64,000 nt of DNA from Parelaphostrongylus tenuis (taxonomy: Eukaryota; Nematoda; Chromadorea; Rhabditida; Metastrongylidae). The stretch is taken from the NCBI GenBank assembly GCA_019055375.1, contig JAHQIW010004277.1, forward strand, positions 62,001 to 126,000, in the 5' to 3' direction. A model generated the notes under the pieces. The model did not search any database. It had not been told where the DNA came from and was given only the letters and a program-made list of their open reading frames with translations. Each line of letters opens with the position of its first letter. Positions within the stretch are counted from its first letter, which is position 1. Both the position numbers and the translations under genes were made by a program. This document shows positions 29,050-41,169 of the stretch, piece after piece.

Positions 29050-31540
29050 GTCGCGGGTGTTGCCGTAATATTTCTGAGATGTTCCTGCGAGTTCACAATA
29101 ACCGATAGTGTGTGAAACAAAAATAATATTTGGATTTTTGTGGGTGCTAAGAAGCTTTTTCCTCAATCTATTAGAAAGTTCTCACCCACGAGATAATAGA
29201 CAAGGTCTGTTTTACAACTCTATACAAGTGCCGACTCCTAATGTCCAAATACAAAAAGTTTCTCCAAATTATCGCTGTTATATCACCTTGCTAGGTGCAG
29301 CATCATTTTTAGCAAACAATCCGTTGTTTATGATTTATTTGGCATTTTTCAATGCAAAATAATCTCAGTCAAATCACTCCCTTCATATGTCTTTTTTACT
29401 GTTCATTAAACTCCCTTTCATGACAATGAGTATCTAAATCTCATTAAAAAGACGTTATCATTGTAGCTCCACATTCGCCACGTGATCTCGCTCCTGGCGC
29501 GCTGGAACTTAATTCGGTTATCAACTAGTGAATGAGCTGCAGTTGGTCAGTGTTTTGAAATCTCAATTTTCAGATAGAATAAACATCTTTGTCGATCTTG
29601 TTTTCTACTTGGAGTGGATTTGTATGAACACGGGTGAGCACTTTTTGACATTTCTCAACTCAGATAGATAAAAAGGTACTATTCTGTGAAACAGCGACAA
29701 ATGAATACTTGACTCCTTCGCTAAACATAACGTTTTCATAAGAGTGTTAGTAATCCTTCAAACTCAAATCTCTGGCCAGCGCACTACGGTAAAAGTCTTT
29801 ATCATAACGCTTCAACGGAAAGGAAACGTTGGTGCATCACACGCTCGTTTTTCTGGCAAGACAGAACTTTTTCTTCAGACTAGTTGTAACATTCAGCGTA
29901 AGTTTTGAAGATTGCAACTTTGTGCTTACTCTCTGAAAAGGGTGTTTTTCTGCAGTGCAGAAGGGATGTTAATGTTCAAATAAATGGCAGGATTTTGGCT
30001 ATTCTACGGGGTAAACTGGCGTGGCTATGGCAAAAGCGGCAGTTCCAACTCTGTCGTCGATCGATTGGCGCTTTAGCGGGCCATAAAAGTGCGATCTTTC
30101 TTACTTAATTGGGAATTATTTCTGGGTTCGAAAGACACTCCAAATCAGGACTGGGACTCTACGCTTGTACCAAGAAATTCTACATGTTCGTGTCCTTCTT
30201 GTTCTTCCAACAAAGTAACAACTGAATTGCGCAGTCGATGTAAAACGCAGTTTCATTTTGAACCTGACAGCGTCATAGAAAGGTCTTCTGAAAAAAACCG
30301 ACCACGTACCCTACCCCCCTGGAAAGAGATTTAAGCTTTCGAGTGTCGAAACACTGACACTCGAAATTAATGAGGTCGAGTATTCATTTGTCGTTGGCTA
30401 ACATGAAGGAACCATAACACCATAAAAATGGCATCCACTAACTTTTTTTCAGTGCTGTTTACAAGCTCACCTAGAAAAAAGGCATCGGTTCAAATGTAAT
30501 GTTTCCAGGAATTTGCACAATAAATAAGGGAGCGATAACTGCCATTCCAGTGCATCCTTTGACCGACCCACCATCAATAAGCCATTGATGATTTTCAAAG
30601 GAGACCAGACAACCTATTCTATTCTGCAGCAAAGCCGAACCGTTGTCGTCGCTTCGTATCGAAACAAATGGTTCAAGCAATTTGTACAACTTCCTGGTAA
30701 CCATTAGGATGATCGGATTTTGCCACCCTATTTAACTCATTCTGATTTACAGTCTTTGTTTTCATATCTGACGAACATAAATACGAGTAATTTTTAGATA
30801 AACTGCAAAAACGGTCATAATTGTCTACGCCTTATAGCGAAGCGAATTAATACCTACTACCATAAAAATCTGATTTGTGGTTTTTGCTAAAAGATTTGGG
30901 AAACATTAAATCGGACTTCTTTTCAGGGGTTTGCTCTAATTCTTGTATGTGTACGCTATTTACTATGCTTCATAATTGTGACTCACGCAACCAAAATGCT
31001 GTCATCGTTTGACATATTTTGAATTGGGTTTATTTTGCTTATTTTTTTGTTACAGCATTTGACATCTCAATCTCCATCAACATTCCGTTGTGTTAATACC
31101 AACTTTTAAGACAGTCAATTCCTCGTTTAAAATTGAATATGCAGCACTTCACTCAACCTATGTCTTGTTTTTCTTTTTCAAGTGCCTTCTTCATTGTCTG
31201 AAATTTTGAGGGATCAAGAACATAACACACTTTTAGAAAATTGATTACTGCTGAACGTGTTTCATGTTCTAGTGTTACAGCTTTACTCAACATACATTTA
31301 CTATGCGTTGTTTTCCGTTGAAAAAAAGAAACTTATTCAATGTTCCACATGTAATGATTCAAAGGTCGGTGTTCACTAATCTTCGGTGAGAATCGATGGC
31401 TGACGTTTTGATAACTTCGCATTCATCACAATATGGACTCATTTTATGATATGTTGTTCGAATATGTTTGCTAATCACTTGCAGTACTTATGAAGAAGTA
31501 CGATATAAGCAAGATTCACTCTGTTTCAGAAAACTCCTCT
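29050..31540. other. No gene recognised
   Basis: Several unrelated open frames under 100 codons on both strands (for example 30089-30334 +, 30471-30704 -) without motifs. Fragments of the 170-bp family near 29730-30010. Confidence 0.45.
31395..31437 (-). repeat. Hammerhead-like relic
   Basis: Minus strand keeps TGATGAATGCGAA and AAAACGTCAGCC; the core is partly mutated. Isolated in sequence with no other recognised element. Confidence 0.3.
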
Positions 31541-31549
31541 CTTTTGTGA

Positions 31550-32320
31550 GGTTTACTGCGTCTATGACGCCTGTGGAAAGATTGGTCTTCGACTAAATCC
31601 AACGAAAACGATATTCATGAGGAACGGATGGGTTTCGAATGCCCCATTCATGCTCAACGGAACGACAATCTCCGAATGCTCCAGTTACATCTATCTAGGT
31701 CGTGAAATCAATATGATGAACAAGCTCCAGAGTTAAGCAGGAGGAGGAGAGCGGCTTAGGGATGTTTAAGAGCATTGAAGATGTAGTAAAGATGACAAAG
31801 AACATCCGACTACATGCCCACCTTTTCGACTCGACGATTAGTCCTGCCCAACGTACGCAGCAGAAACCTGGTCGCTACGTCAGCAGGACGAAAGATCACT
31901 TGGCGTTATTGAACGCGCATTCGAAAGGTCGATGCTAGTATCCCGTATCTCGCAAGTAAGAGAAAGGATCCGAAGTCCTGACCTGCGCCAAAAATAGAAA
32001 ATTAAAAGCGCCGTTCTACATGCCAGTATATCGAAAATAAAGTGGACGGACAAGTGATGCGCTTCAGCGACAACCGATGGACGGCAGCCGTTACCGACTG
32101 GATTCCTCGGGATATCAAGCGCTCTACAGGATGACCACCGATCCCATGACCCGATTTGTTCACAAAAGACTGGAAGAAAGATATGCTCAGCGAATCCCTA
32201 GAGCGAGGATGACCTACTGAGATACTCCAGCACGCTATAGGGAAACTGAAAGTGTTGCTGATCCCCGCTCGAGTCACTTGAGGGTCAATGGGACGACAGG
32301 TGATACAGGTGATGTCGCGA
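31550..32320 (+). mobile_element. RTE retroposon relic, 3' part
   Basis: Plus strand reads DACGKIGLRLNPTKT, MRNGWVSNA, LNGTTISECSSY, TYAAETWSLRQQDERS, RISQVRERIRSPDLRQ in broken frames, matching the complement of 52330-53110. It ends in GGGACGACAGGTGATACAGG, like the 3' end of the larger RTE. Confidence 0.72.
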
Positions 32321-32324
32321 CTAT

Positions 32325-33220
32325 CTTTCGCTGCTTGCTTTTGCATGCATATGTCTAAATGTTCTGTATTTTTCTTCTATTTCTCGTGAAGCTCCAGCAG
32401 GTCACGTACTTCAACATCTTTCCACTTTTCAGTGCAGAAAACTTTATTATCGTCCGATTTGCGTTATCATCATGCTTTTCATTTATCACCTATGTTGTGA
32501 TATTTTCAACATTTCCATTTGTAAGTAGATCCTCAGCTCGTTAACACATTGCTCATCTTCTCAATGAAGGCAGTGATGACCATATTTTCCGAGAGTTCAG
32601 TGTTTTGGTAATGATATGTCACATGATACTAAGATTTTAAAATCCTCGTCCATCGTAATGGATGATCTGTAGTTCAGTTCTATACACTCCAAGTAAGGTC
32701 AGTGTTCAGAACATCAATTGAGTCTTCGACGACCTCTTAGTGGATAGCGATGGTGACGCTTTTGAAGATGTTGATGGAGAATAACATGTCCCGGTTGAAA
32801 GAAAAATTTGATAACCTTGCAATAGGCTTTAGCTACATCTTCATTACTCGATCTCTTGCTTTTCACTTGTTTCTACATGCTTTTTAATGCTTTTTATACG
32901 TCTTTCATCGTCGTATTCGGTCTTGAAAATCAAAGTTTTCAAAATTTTTACTCGCTTCGATCAACTAGCTCTTCAGAATGGCTATAAAGAAGGTAGAGAT
33001 GCGGAAGATAATGTGATATGTTCCTACCAAGAGAGCAATCGAGTTACCAAGCTCTTACTTCAATAATTTTTGCAGATTTTTCTTTCTTATAGTGGGGGTA
33101 TACGGCTGCTCTGCTAATCAGCGACCACTGTTATTCAGGTGCATGAGTACTCGCGACTGCGTTCACATAATTTTGCTCGGCAACCCTGTGACGATAGTGT
33201 CATTGAGGTTTTACCTCAGA
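32325..33220. other. No gene recognised
   Basis: Short open frames only; a 61-codon + frame at 32359-32544 is hydrophobic but has no start context or motif. Confidence 0.45.
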
Positions 33221-33224
33221 GAAC

Positions 33225-33330
33225 TGGATGATAGGCAGAATTCTGACCTCGGACGAGAGTCGAACTCGTGTTTTACCCATAACGGAGGCGCGTGCTATTA
33301 CTACTCTACATGACTGCCACTTTGCCACCA
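33225..33330 (-). mobile_element. tRNA-like SINE fragment, family 2
   Basis: Contains the complement of a B-box (GACGAGAGTCGAACTCG) and of an A-box region (GCGTGCTATTACTACTCTACATG). A single unit, not a pair. Confidence 0.45.
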
Positions 33331-33483
33331 CTCTTCTATATAAGCTATCGTAGCTATTAGCAACCATCCTTCAGGAGGTTTAGTATTGTAAGCACATATC
33401 ATATTGAGCCCTGTTGAGCTGACAGCCATTTCGCATATAGATTACCTGAGATTGCTCCTTTTTTTACTGCTAAAGAAACAGTT

Positions 33484-33560
33484 GTGGCCTCGGTGGTGTA
33501 GTGGTAACGTGCGCCATCCGTATGGGTTAAAAGAGAGTTTAATTCCCCCGAAGGTCAAAT
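33484..33560 (+). pseudogene. tRNA-like sequence (tRNA pseudogene or SINE head)
   Basis: GGCCTCGGTGGTGTAGTGGT matches the 5' half of Gly/Asp-type tRNAs, and GAGTTTAATTCCC takes the B-box position. The acceptor stem pairs partly with CGAAGGTCA, but the T-arm and anticodon stem do not pair well, so a functional tRNA is unlikely. Confidence 0.4.
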
Positions 33561-33599
33561 GTTTGCTTCTCACTCATCGCTCTTGAGTAAATTTTTGGT

Positions 33600-36030
33600 G
33601 CATCATAACACTGTGAAAAAGGAGTGAAACAGAGAAATTCAAGAAATTATATCATGAAATCACTCTTTCTACTGTCCAATATTTATTGTGTATGAGAAGC
33701 GATTATGTGTTCATGGTGTACTTGATAAAATAAAAGTACCATAGTTTACTGCTTTTATGTAACCTTCATTGGTTTTCTTCCCATCTTCCGGAGTATAAGG
33801 CAGTGCATAGAGCAGCTAGCATATTGAACCCCTGCAGTGAATTTCCGAAGGAAACCGACTCACAGAAAGCAGCTATTATCGTGATAACCTAGAAATACCG
33901 CTGAACTGTCATTTCGTTCTTTATAGTTATTCACATAGAGGATCATTTCCATATTTTGATGATGGTGGAACACCGTATCTTTCTAACTTATTGTAACGAA
34001 GTTGTTTCACAGAACCCCAAAACTACGATGAAAGGTAGTTCATCTAAATAATCAGTTGGATTCTGAGAAGATGCTTTATTACCATCGTGGAAGAAAGCGA
34101 GCTACTAATCTAGCATCTTCACATTAGCGCTATGAGTGCTGAAATTCCTAAAGTCACAAAGTGGTGTTTGTCTCCACAAACTGTGGCTGATTCGATAACG
34201 TGGAGCCTGCGATCGACAAGCGATTGCAGTCTTTATTTGCAAAGTGCTGCATAGAAGTGATAAAAGGTGACCCCAAAGAGAGAACAGTAGGAAGTAGAAC
34301 CAAAGCGATAGAAGCTGGAAAAAGTAACGATGAAACAGTGCAATCTCTAGAGACAGTGATGAAAATTAAACAGGATTGAAGAGCTTCAAGAGCTATGTTC
34401 GCCTGTCTACATATAGACTTAGGAAGAACGATTTTATTTTTCTATTGGTCCTCCATTTTGAAATTCGGCATAGTATGTCGTTGGTAAAGAACAGTACAAC
34501 ATTTGCAGCAGGTAAATAAGAATTAAACAATCAAAATCCTTTCGGTGACTTTTTCTAAACCCAATGTCTTACTTTTAACAGTTACCCATTGAGATGAAAG
34601 GTATGGTCATTGAAAAGCCAGCAATACCGTGTTTTTTAGATGCTAGTATTTACAGAAAATAGGAATTAATTCAATGGACAGCTTTCGCTACAGTGCACTC
34701 GTACTTATTCTGCTAGTCAACACTCTTATGAATAGTATTATAGCATTCTTAGAGCAATGTCCAGACCTACTATTGACAAACCTCAGCAGCACGTACACAA
34801 TTCTGTAATCTTAATCAATGGACACGAGAATTGTTATCAATACAGTTTATTCAGTACGATACAGAACAGTGATTGTGGCTGACGTTCCAGCGTTTTCACC
34901 TTCTTCAGAGGGCTAGATGATTCGAACTGACATGCAGTCTACACTAAGCACTTTCATAATCTACTGGTAAACTCAAAATCAATCAATCACCTCCAATAGG
35001 CACGCATGAGGCACGGGCACATAACAGGGGCGGTATTGAGGCACAAGTAACGTTCGCGCACAGAGACTATGACCTCATCGCGTAAAACCTCCGCAGCGTT
35101 TTAGATTTATAGCCAAAGCCAGAAATAAACTGGAAAATGAATGGATCGTCACCACGTTTGATTTCGCCTTATAACTCAAGTCGATTTTTTATATCTAAGC
35201 CAGACACACTCTTCTCTATTGCACTCAGCGCTGCTCATCTTCAATAATAACTGTTTAACCGCACAATATCAAAACGATGAGTCTTTGATGAAGGCTGCTC
35301 ACTCATTAATGATCACTTTATTTGACTGGCATTACAATTTTTCATTATGCGGATCCCACTACTATGGCAGGTCTGCTTTATGAGCGCCATGAACAATGGC
35401 CGAGGACATCTTTGCAATCTCGCGCATGGCCAAGCTAGAACGCTTGTTATTGATTGCTTGGGGTGAAAACAGTGATTACTCTTCAGCAGATACACCACAC
35501 TGATAACTGCTTAGATTTTTTCTAACTGGAGGATTATTTACTGATTAGAGCTGTAAAACAATATTTCTACGTGGTTTGTAGAAAACGAAATCGTCGAAAC
35601 TCTAGCCATTGAAATTCTACGGGAGTTAACATCCTTATTTCAGCTCAAAAAGTTTATTCGTAAGAATAAACAACATTAATGTTAATGCCAAATTAATGAA
35701 GGTCAGTCTTTAAATTTCTTACTGTTTACAAATACAATAATGACAACGTCGATCACAGCAAACGTTTTTGCCAGTCATTACTACTTAATAAAAAACTCAA
35801 AGCGAATGTATTACAGTGAATCCCATTTAATTTTTTTAGCTACTCATATAACTTTCAATCGATTATGTTGAAGACTTCGCTCAAACACTGGAGATCTCAT
35901 GACAGACTTTCTAAAATGCATAGACTTCTATGACACTATTTCTTTTACCTTCTAGTAAATTTCGGGTCAATTGATGATAAAAAAATTACTAAGCTATTCA
36001 TCTTAACCTTTCGCATATTGCGCATCATAA
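33600..36030. other. No gene; old direct repeat at 35520-35960
   Basis: 35520-35960 resembles 38870-39240 (shared blocks: TATTTCT, TAGCCATTG, ACAGTGAATC.C.TTTA, TAGC.ACT). The rest has no recognised feature besides the ribozyme-like relic at 34871. Confidence 0.4.
34871..34920 (-). repeat. Degenerate hammerhead-like Penelope end
   Basis: Minus strand keeps CTGAAGA, a GTGAAAACGC hairpin region and ACGTCAGCC, but GAAAC has become GGAAC. No coding remains of the element nearby. Confidence 0.4.
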
Positions 36031-36099
36031 AACAGAATCTCGCTTGCTTACTCGTCTACGTATAGAGGATCGTGGTAACCATCTACAAAGAATGCTTTC

Positions 36100-36620
36100 A
36101 ACAGATCTATAGGTAGAAACAATATGGCTACTGAGCATTACCGTCTTCGTGTGAAACCATCTGATTTCGAGGTAGGAAAAACAAAAGTGGAATAGTATAA
36201 CGGTGATCCTGCGATCTTCATAGTTCTACGCAACAATCGAACTTTAAATTTAGTCAAGCCAATGATACACGACGCTAAAAAAGTCGTCGATGGAAAGCTG
36301 AATAAAGATTACAAAAAGGCAACTAATAATGTGATCGACTCAGTTCTATTTCACTTTTGATGTGTCTCGCCTTTATAAAGATATAAACCATAAACTGTTT
36401 AGTCCGACTCGACGATATAATAGCGACATTGTGAAGATTTCGAAAAAATGTAATATTTTTGACATACTTAGACGGCATACCTAGGACTTATTTTGTAGCA
36501 GGTCATAACGGTGGTGAGACCGATGGGTAGGCGAAAACGATCCACAAATTCGGGTTACACCCAGATACATTGTAACCAAAAGCTCTTTATGGCCCGCTAA
36601 TTTTACGAAATGGGTTATTG
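36100..36620 (+). pseudogene. Unknown coding relic, copy 1
   Basis: Plus-strand frames MATEHYRLRVKPSDFEVGK, then LRNNRTLNLVKPMIHDAKK.. and SPTRRYNSDIVKISKKC with IFDI, interrupted by stops. 36380-36610 matches the complement of 47386-47600, including GGTGAGACCG and TATGGC.CGCT blocks. Both copies show the same frame tendency (RYNSDIVK.. versus RYGNYDLESVK..), pointing to a mobile or multicopy gene. Family not recognised. Confidence 0.35.
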
Positions 36621-36639
36621 CTTCTAACTTAGATTACAA

Positions 36640-38025
36640 AGTGGAGAGATGCTGCCTTATACGAGAAGCGATGAAGATTGGCTTTCAAAATGCTGTCTAA
36701 GAGAGCAGAACTTTCCCTCATTCTCACTTTTCCTTAATGCTTCTAATAACTTCTATTACTTGCATCTTTTCCACCACATTCGCATAATCTTTTTATTCAC
36801 TTTATTTACTGGACTGTTCGGAATAAAACCAGCATAAACCAAACCAATGTAGAAACAATATGTTCTAGGCCGGTTCTGCTTCAATATCAGCATTACCAAG
36901 TAATCATATTTTTGTTGATTATCTCTGAAGCACAAATTCCTGATGGAAATTTTATCGGATAACGTTTTGACATCTTCAACCTCATCACAATCGATAAAAT
37001 ACAGACACTGCGTCGCAGAAGGCGACAAATGGTTTTTCGACCTCAGTCGTTGGACAAGAGTTTCACAAGCATGTTAGTAATCATTCGAAACTTTGAAGTC
37101 TTTGGCTAGAGCCGTACGCAGCAAATTATTTGATGCACCCCTTTATAGCGCTGTAAAGTCCAGAATAATATTAAGTTTTGACTACGAGTTTTTTCTTATC
37201 TCGCCTATATTTCCCCTTATACTTTCTTATGAACTCCTTCCTCAAAATTCTAGTACTTTTACTATAACGCAAATCTCGTAAAAGTCAAAAATGTGTTTGC
37301 TTATTGGAAAAGCTCTTTAGATAACGCTGTAGGAGAAAGAAAATATTTGTCCCTCGTACCTTGCCGAACAGGGCTCATTCTTTAGACTATTGGTAATCAC
37401 TCGATAGCGTAAGCATCAAATATTCCAACGCTGTGCTTAAATTCTGGGAAGACCGCTTCACTGCACTGCAGCGGGAGAGAAAAGATTGAGTCTCACCTAT
37501 TTAGCGGCTTGTTCATCACCTAATCTACGGGAGGAGAAGGGAGCGGGGCAGTCGATCGATGGCCTGTTAGGCGTGTGGGATGCAACTTGTTATTCAATTG
37601 GGATTTTTTTGTCCACTTTGGAAGAACCACCAGATAGAACGACCGACTCAGATACTACGGAATTTCTTCTACACGTTTATATGATTTTCGTGCTGCCAGC
37701 GATTTATATGCATGATAAAGATGAAGGCACACGGTGGTTGTAAAAGATGATTGTTTTCGGATTTTACAGAGTTCCAAAGGGCATTTTGAAAAACCGGCCA
37801 CTACGGCTCTAGCCAGAAGTTTAAGCGTTCGAACGATTACAAACACTTCTATGAAAAATTCTTGTCAAGTAATGGGGTTGAGTATTCATTTGCTGCCGTC
37901 TAACAGAAAGGAACCAAAAATTTTTTCTTGTTTTCAAAGAAATTTTCAGGTTTTTGGTATTATCTCAATGCATCATGTTTCTAGTACATTTTGTAGTATT
38001 TTAGTGCAAATGAATTTTCGACTTT
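36640..38025. other. No gene recognised
   Basis: Pieces of the 170-bp family around 37080-37320 and 37380-37500. Open frames at 36756-37028 (-) and 37486-37743 (+) have no motif. Confidence 0.4.
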
Positions 38026-38027
38026 GT

Positions 38028-38165
38028 TCAGCGGGAGGCCACCGCGTGTCATTGTAAAGGCCACATATGCATTCAGTCACCTCAAACGAAGTTAAAAATT
38101 GAACACAAATGCATGGCGCATCCCTCAGGTATTGACCAACGCCGAGAGCTTTATCCTTTTTATGT
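38028..38165 (+). mobile_element. SINE family 1, 3' part
   Basis: Begins at GCGGGAGGCCACCGCGTG, contains CATATGCATTCAGTCACCTC and ends GAGAGCTTTATCC. The tRNA-like head is missing. Confidence 0.55.
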
Positions 38166-38169
38166 GATA

Positions 38170-39380
38170 TGAAAAATGAAACTTTGAAAAAATTTTCCAA
38201 AACTTTCGCTCAAATATAATACTGTACAGCTTCCAAATAAGAAATAAACCTGTTAAAAAATGAAGAACTAAATTATTTACGATATAGTGATAGAATCTTT
38301 GCGCCTATGGTTCAGCAAATGATGACTTCCGTACTGTTCGCATTGATTGCGTTCATGTGATGAACTGGATCACTTAATGTCTACTGCGTGGCTTTACCAA
38401 TGCTCTACTCGTTCCATAGGCTACGGAAGGTAACTGTATGAGCTCAAGTAAAGTAGACCCAATCTTTTGTAAGAGATGTGATAACGAATACGCTAGAGAA
38501 TAAGTATATTACGTTTTGTCTGTATAAAAGAGGTACGGAAAACCTTAGTCTGGTCAGAAAATTTCAAGATACACTAAGCGCTGATGATTCCCAAATTGCA
38601 GTCATGATTTCGACCTAACAAATAAGAGCAACGGATCGTCAAAGTTTGTAGAAACGCTCTGATTGGGTTTCAGAAGTCTCAGAGCAAGCCGAAAGGAGGT
38701 GGCATTTCATATCTAGCAATTTAAATTTTCTTGTATATAGCATTAGGCATTCAATCTGAGCGAATCTCTCGTAGCATCCTATGTGAATTTCGTCCGATCC
38801 TTAGAAGATGAAAGCGATAATTGTTGTTAACAGATACAGTTGACATTCATTTTCTTCTATGGCAGATGATGTTGACTAGAGCTTTAAAAAGATATTTCTC
38901 CAAGATTTAAAGGAAACAAATTCTCGAATCATAGCCATTGGGAATGAAAAGTCGGTGCTAACACTCTCATTTAGCTCATGATGACTGAACTGATTCATAG
39001 AAACAAAACAACTCTAAACTAATGCCGAAGTTAATTTGCTAAGCTACTACACAAGAGTAATGATGAAAAGTCGCTCATAGTGACATTTTTAGTGAACAAT
39101 ACTACATAATCAAGCTTGACTCGAATGCAATACAGTGAATCTCGTTTATTTTCTAGCAACTATTTTTATACTGAAATATCGCTGTCATTTGCTTAAAACA
39201 CTTAGAGCTCGCAAATTATGGAAATTTCAGTGCAAGACATTCACATATATGAAATACAAATGAATAATCTTTGATATTGTTGCAATTTAACCTTCAATAC
39301 ATTTTCATTGAGCAATACTTATGCACCTGAGGTATGAGCAAGAAATATTTTTATTAGAACTTGAAGTGAGAAAACTGTTT
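38170..39380. other. No gene; second copy of the old direct repeat
   Basis: 38870-39240 pairs with 35520-35960. Otherwise AT-rich sequence without recognised features. Confidence 0.4.
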
Positions 39381-39385
39381 TGCTC

Positions 39386-39410
39386 TCACCTCTCTCTCTC
39401 TCTTTCTCTC
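39386..39410. repeat. (CT)n microsatellite
   Basis: About 12 CT units with one TTT interruption. Confidence 0.88.
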
Positions 39411-40339
39411 AAAATTCCCTCACAATTCTATTATGATTTAGATTGGTGAAAGTGAGGAGTACTTCTAAGCACTGCGTAACGTCATGCAGGAATTCTTGAA
39501 GTACACCAGTGGGATTTGCTCGGCCACTGAATATGAAGCACAAAAGTTTTACCCTCAAACGACCACGCTTAACCCTAAGAGACCAAGTGTAGCAGTATTG
39601 GTAAACGACTGTATGATGGTCTTTCCTGCTGGATAGAAGTTTTCTCTCGGACATCTAAAAATCATTTGAAAACTTAAATCACTAAAATTTCATAGATGTT
39701 CATTTTTGGAAAAAGACTTTTCATTACGTTGTAACAGCTATTATAGAATCATGTTTCACACTCCGTTTGTTCCATTTGTTCTGATAGGGCTTCGGCATGG
39801 CTCTGCACTGAAGTTTTGCTCGTCATTAAGTAGCCCAAAATTCGAAAATTTTGATGATGTAAATGGTTTTTTGAAAGGGTGTCAAAGAACGCTGTAAGAC
39901 AGAAGGAGGTTTCATTTTACGATTATAATGGCGCCCCGCCGCTTGGAGGTTTCGCATAGGTTTATGGTAATTATAAGTATAGTTAATATGTCAGAGGTAT
40001 CTTATCTTTATATGAAGAATGAAATATCACGAATGATCCTTTAATAAAGGTTTTTTGATATGAAGAGTGACTATTCCTCCTGAAACTCTTCATTCTTCAT
40101 AATACCACGTTATTGTAAAGAAATAGACAAACTTTCAACTCTCATTGTGTATTTGTATCGCTTGCCTTCAAGGAACGTAGCTTGAAAGCATATCCTCTAC
40201 AACTGAGCACCTCTAATAGAGGTCTATGTAGAGGTAATTATAGTATGTAGCTGGGGTAAGTGTAGGAAGAAGGAGCGTTCTTCATTGTGGAGAATACGAT
40301 ACCACCCCTATCAGCACCCATTTTTTAAAAACGTATTTT

Positions 40340-41050
40340 TTTTGCTCTCTCCAGACATATTAGTAGTCATTCGATAGCTTTAATCTCAAAAACTTGGAAG
40401 GCGTGATTTGTTTTTTGAAAGCCTTTATTTTATGCTGTAACAGTAAAAAAGAAAATTCTATTTCACATCAAAGCATTTTCGCTGAGCAAAGCTCTTCCCC
40501 AAGAAATTCAGCAATTATTCTATAGCACAAATTTCGACAAATTTAATAGTGTTTTTGGCTTTTTATTGCGTTGCAACACTGGAATCAAGATTCCATTTCA
40601 CATGCAGCGTGCATAGCTTGCACCGGTATGTGAATGATTCAGCAACATTGGCAGCAAGTCATTTCAGTAATAGTCAGTTTCAATTTCTTTTCAATAAGCA
40701 GGCGGTAGCTTAAATCTCGAGGATTTCAATGGTGTTTTGCTTTTTGAAAAAAGTGTCTTAGCGAGCTGTGGCAACAAGAATAAAATTGTGTTGCGCACTC
40801 AGGTATTTCTCGCTGAGCACGTCTTTTCTCTCGTACTTTCATACCCATTCGATAGCGCAACTCTTAGCAAGCTTGGTTTTTGGAGGATTTCTTAGTGCGT
40901 TGTTACAGCTAAAAGAATATTGAGTTTCGCACTCGGCGCCGTGTCAATCAAGCAGCGCAATTCACGTGCAGCGTGCAATGCGCCAAGTGCGACACCATTT
41001 GAAAGACAGAATACGCCATTCAAATTTCCATGATTCAAGCTCCAAGATTT
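40340..41050 (-). repeat. Dispersed 170-bp repeat, tandem units
   Basis: Four units in minus orientation, recognisable by TTCGATAGC.TAAATCTC near 40370, 40690 and 40850 and by TGCTGTAACAG at 40433. Unit spacing is about 160-180 nt. Confidence 0.55.
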
Positions 41051-41169
41051 TTTATTGGAGACTCATATTTCTGACCAATAGCTTGCAAAATGCCGATGTT
41101 CTAAGCCTTTTATTCAAACACGATTGCTCCTCCACTCTCCATAACTGTCTACTATCTCGCCACATGCGC

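Noticed and set aside
33484..33560. Functional tRNA gene
   Set aside because: 5' half looks like a tRNA but the T-arm and anticodon stem do not pair; other similar heads in the window are SINEs.
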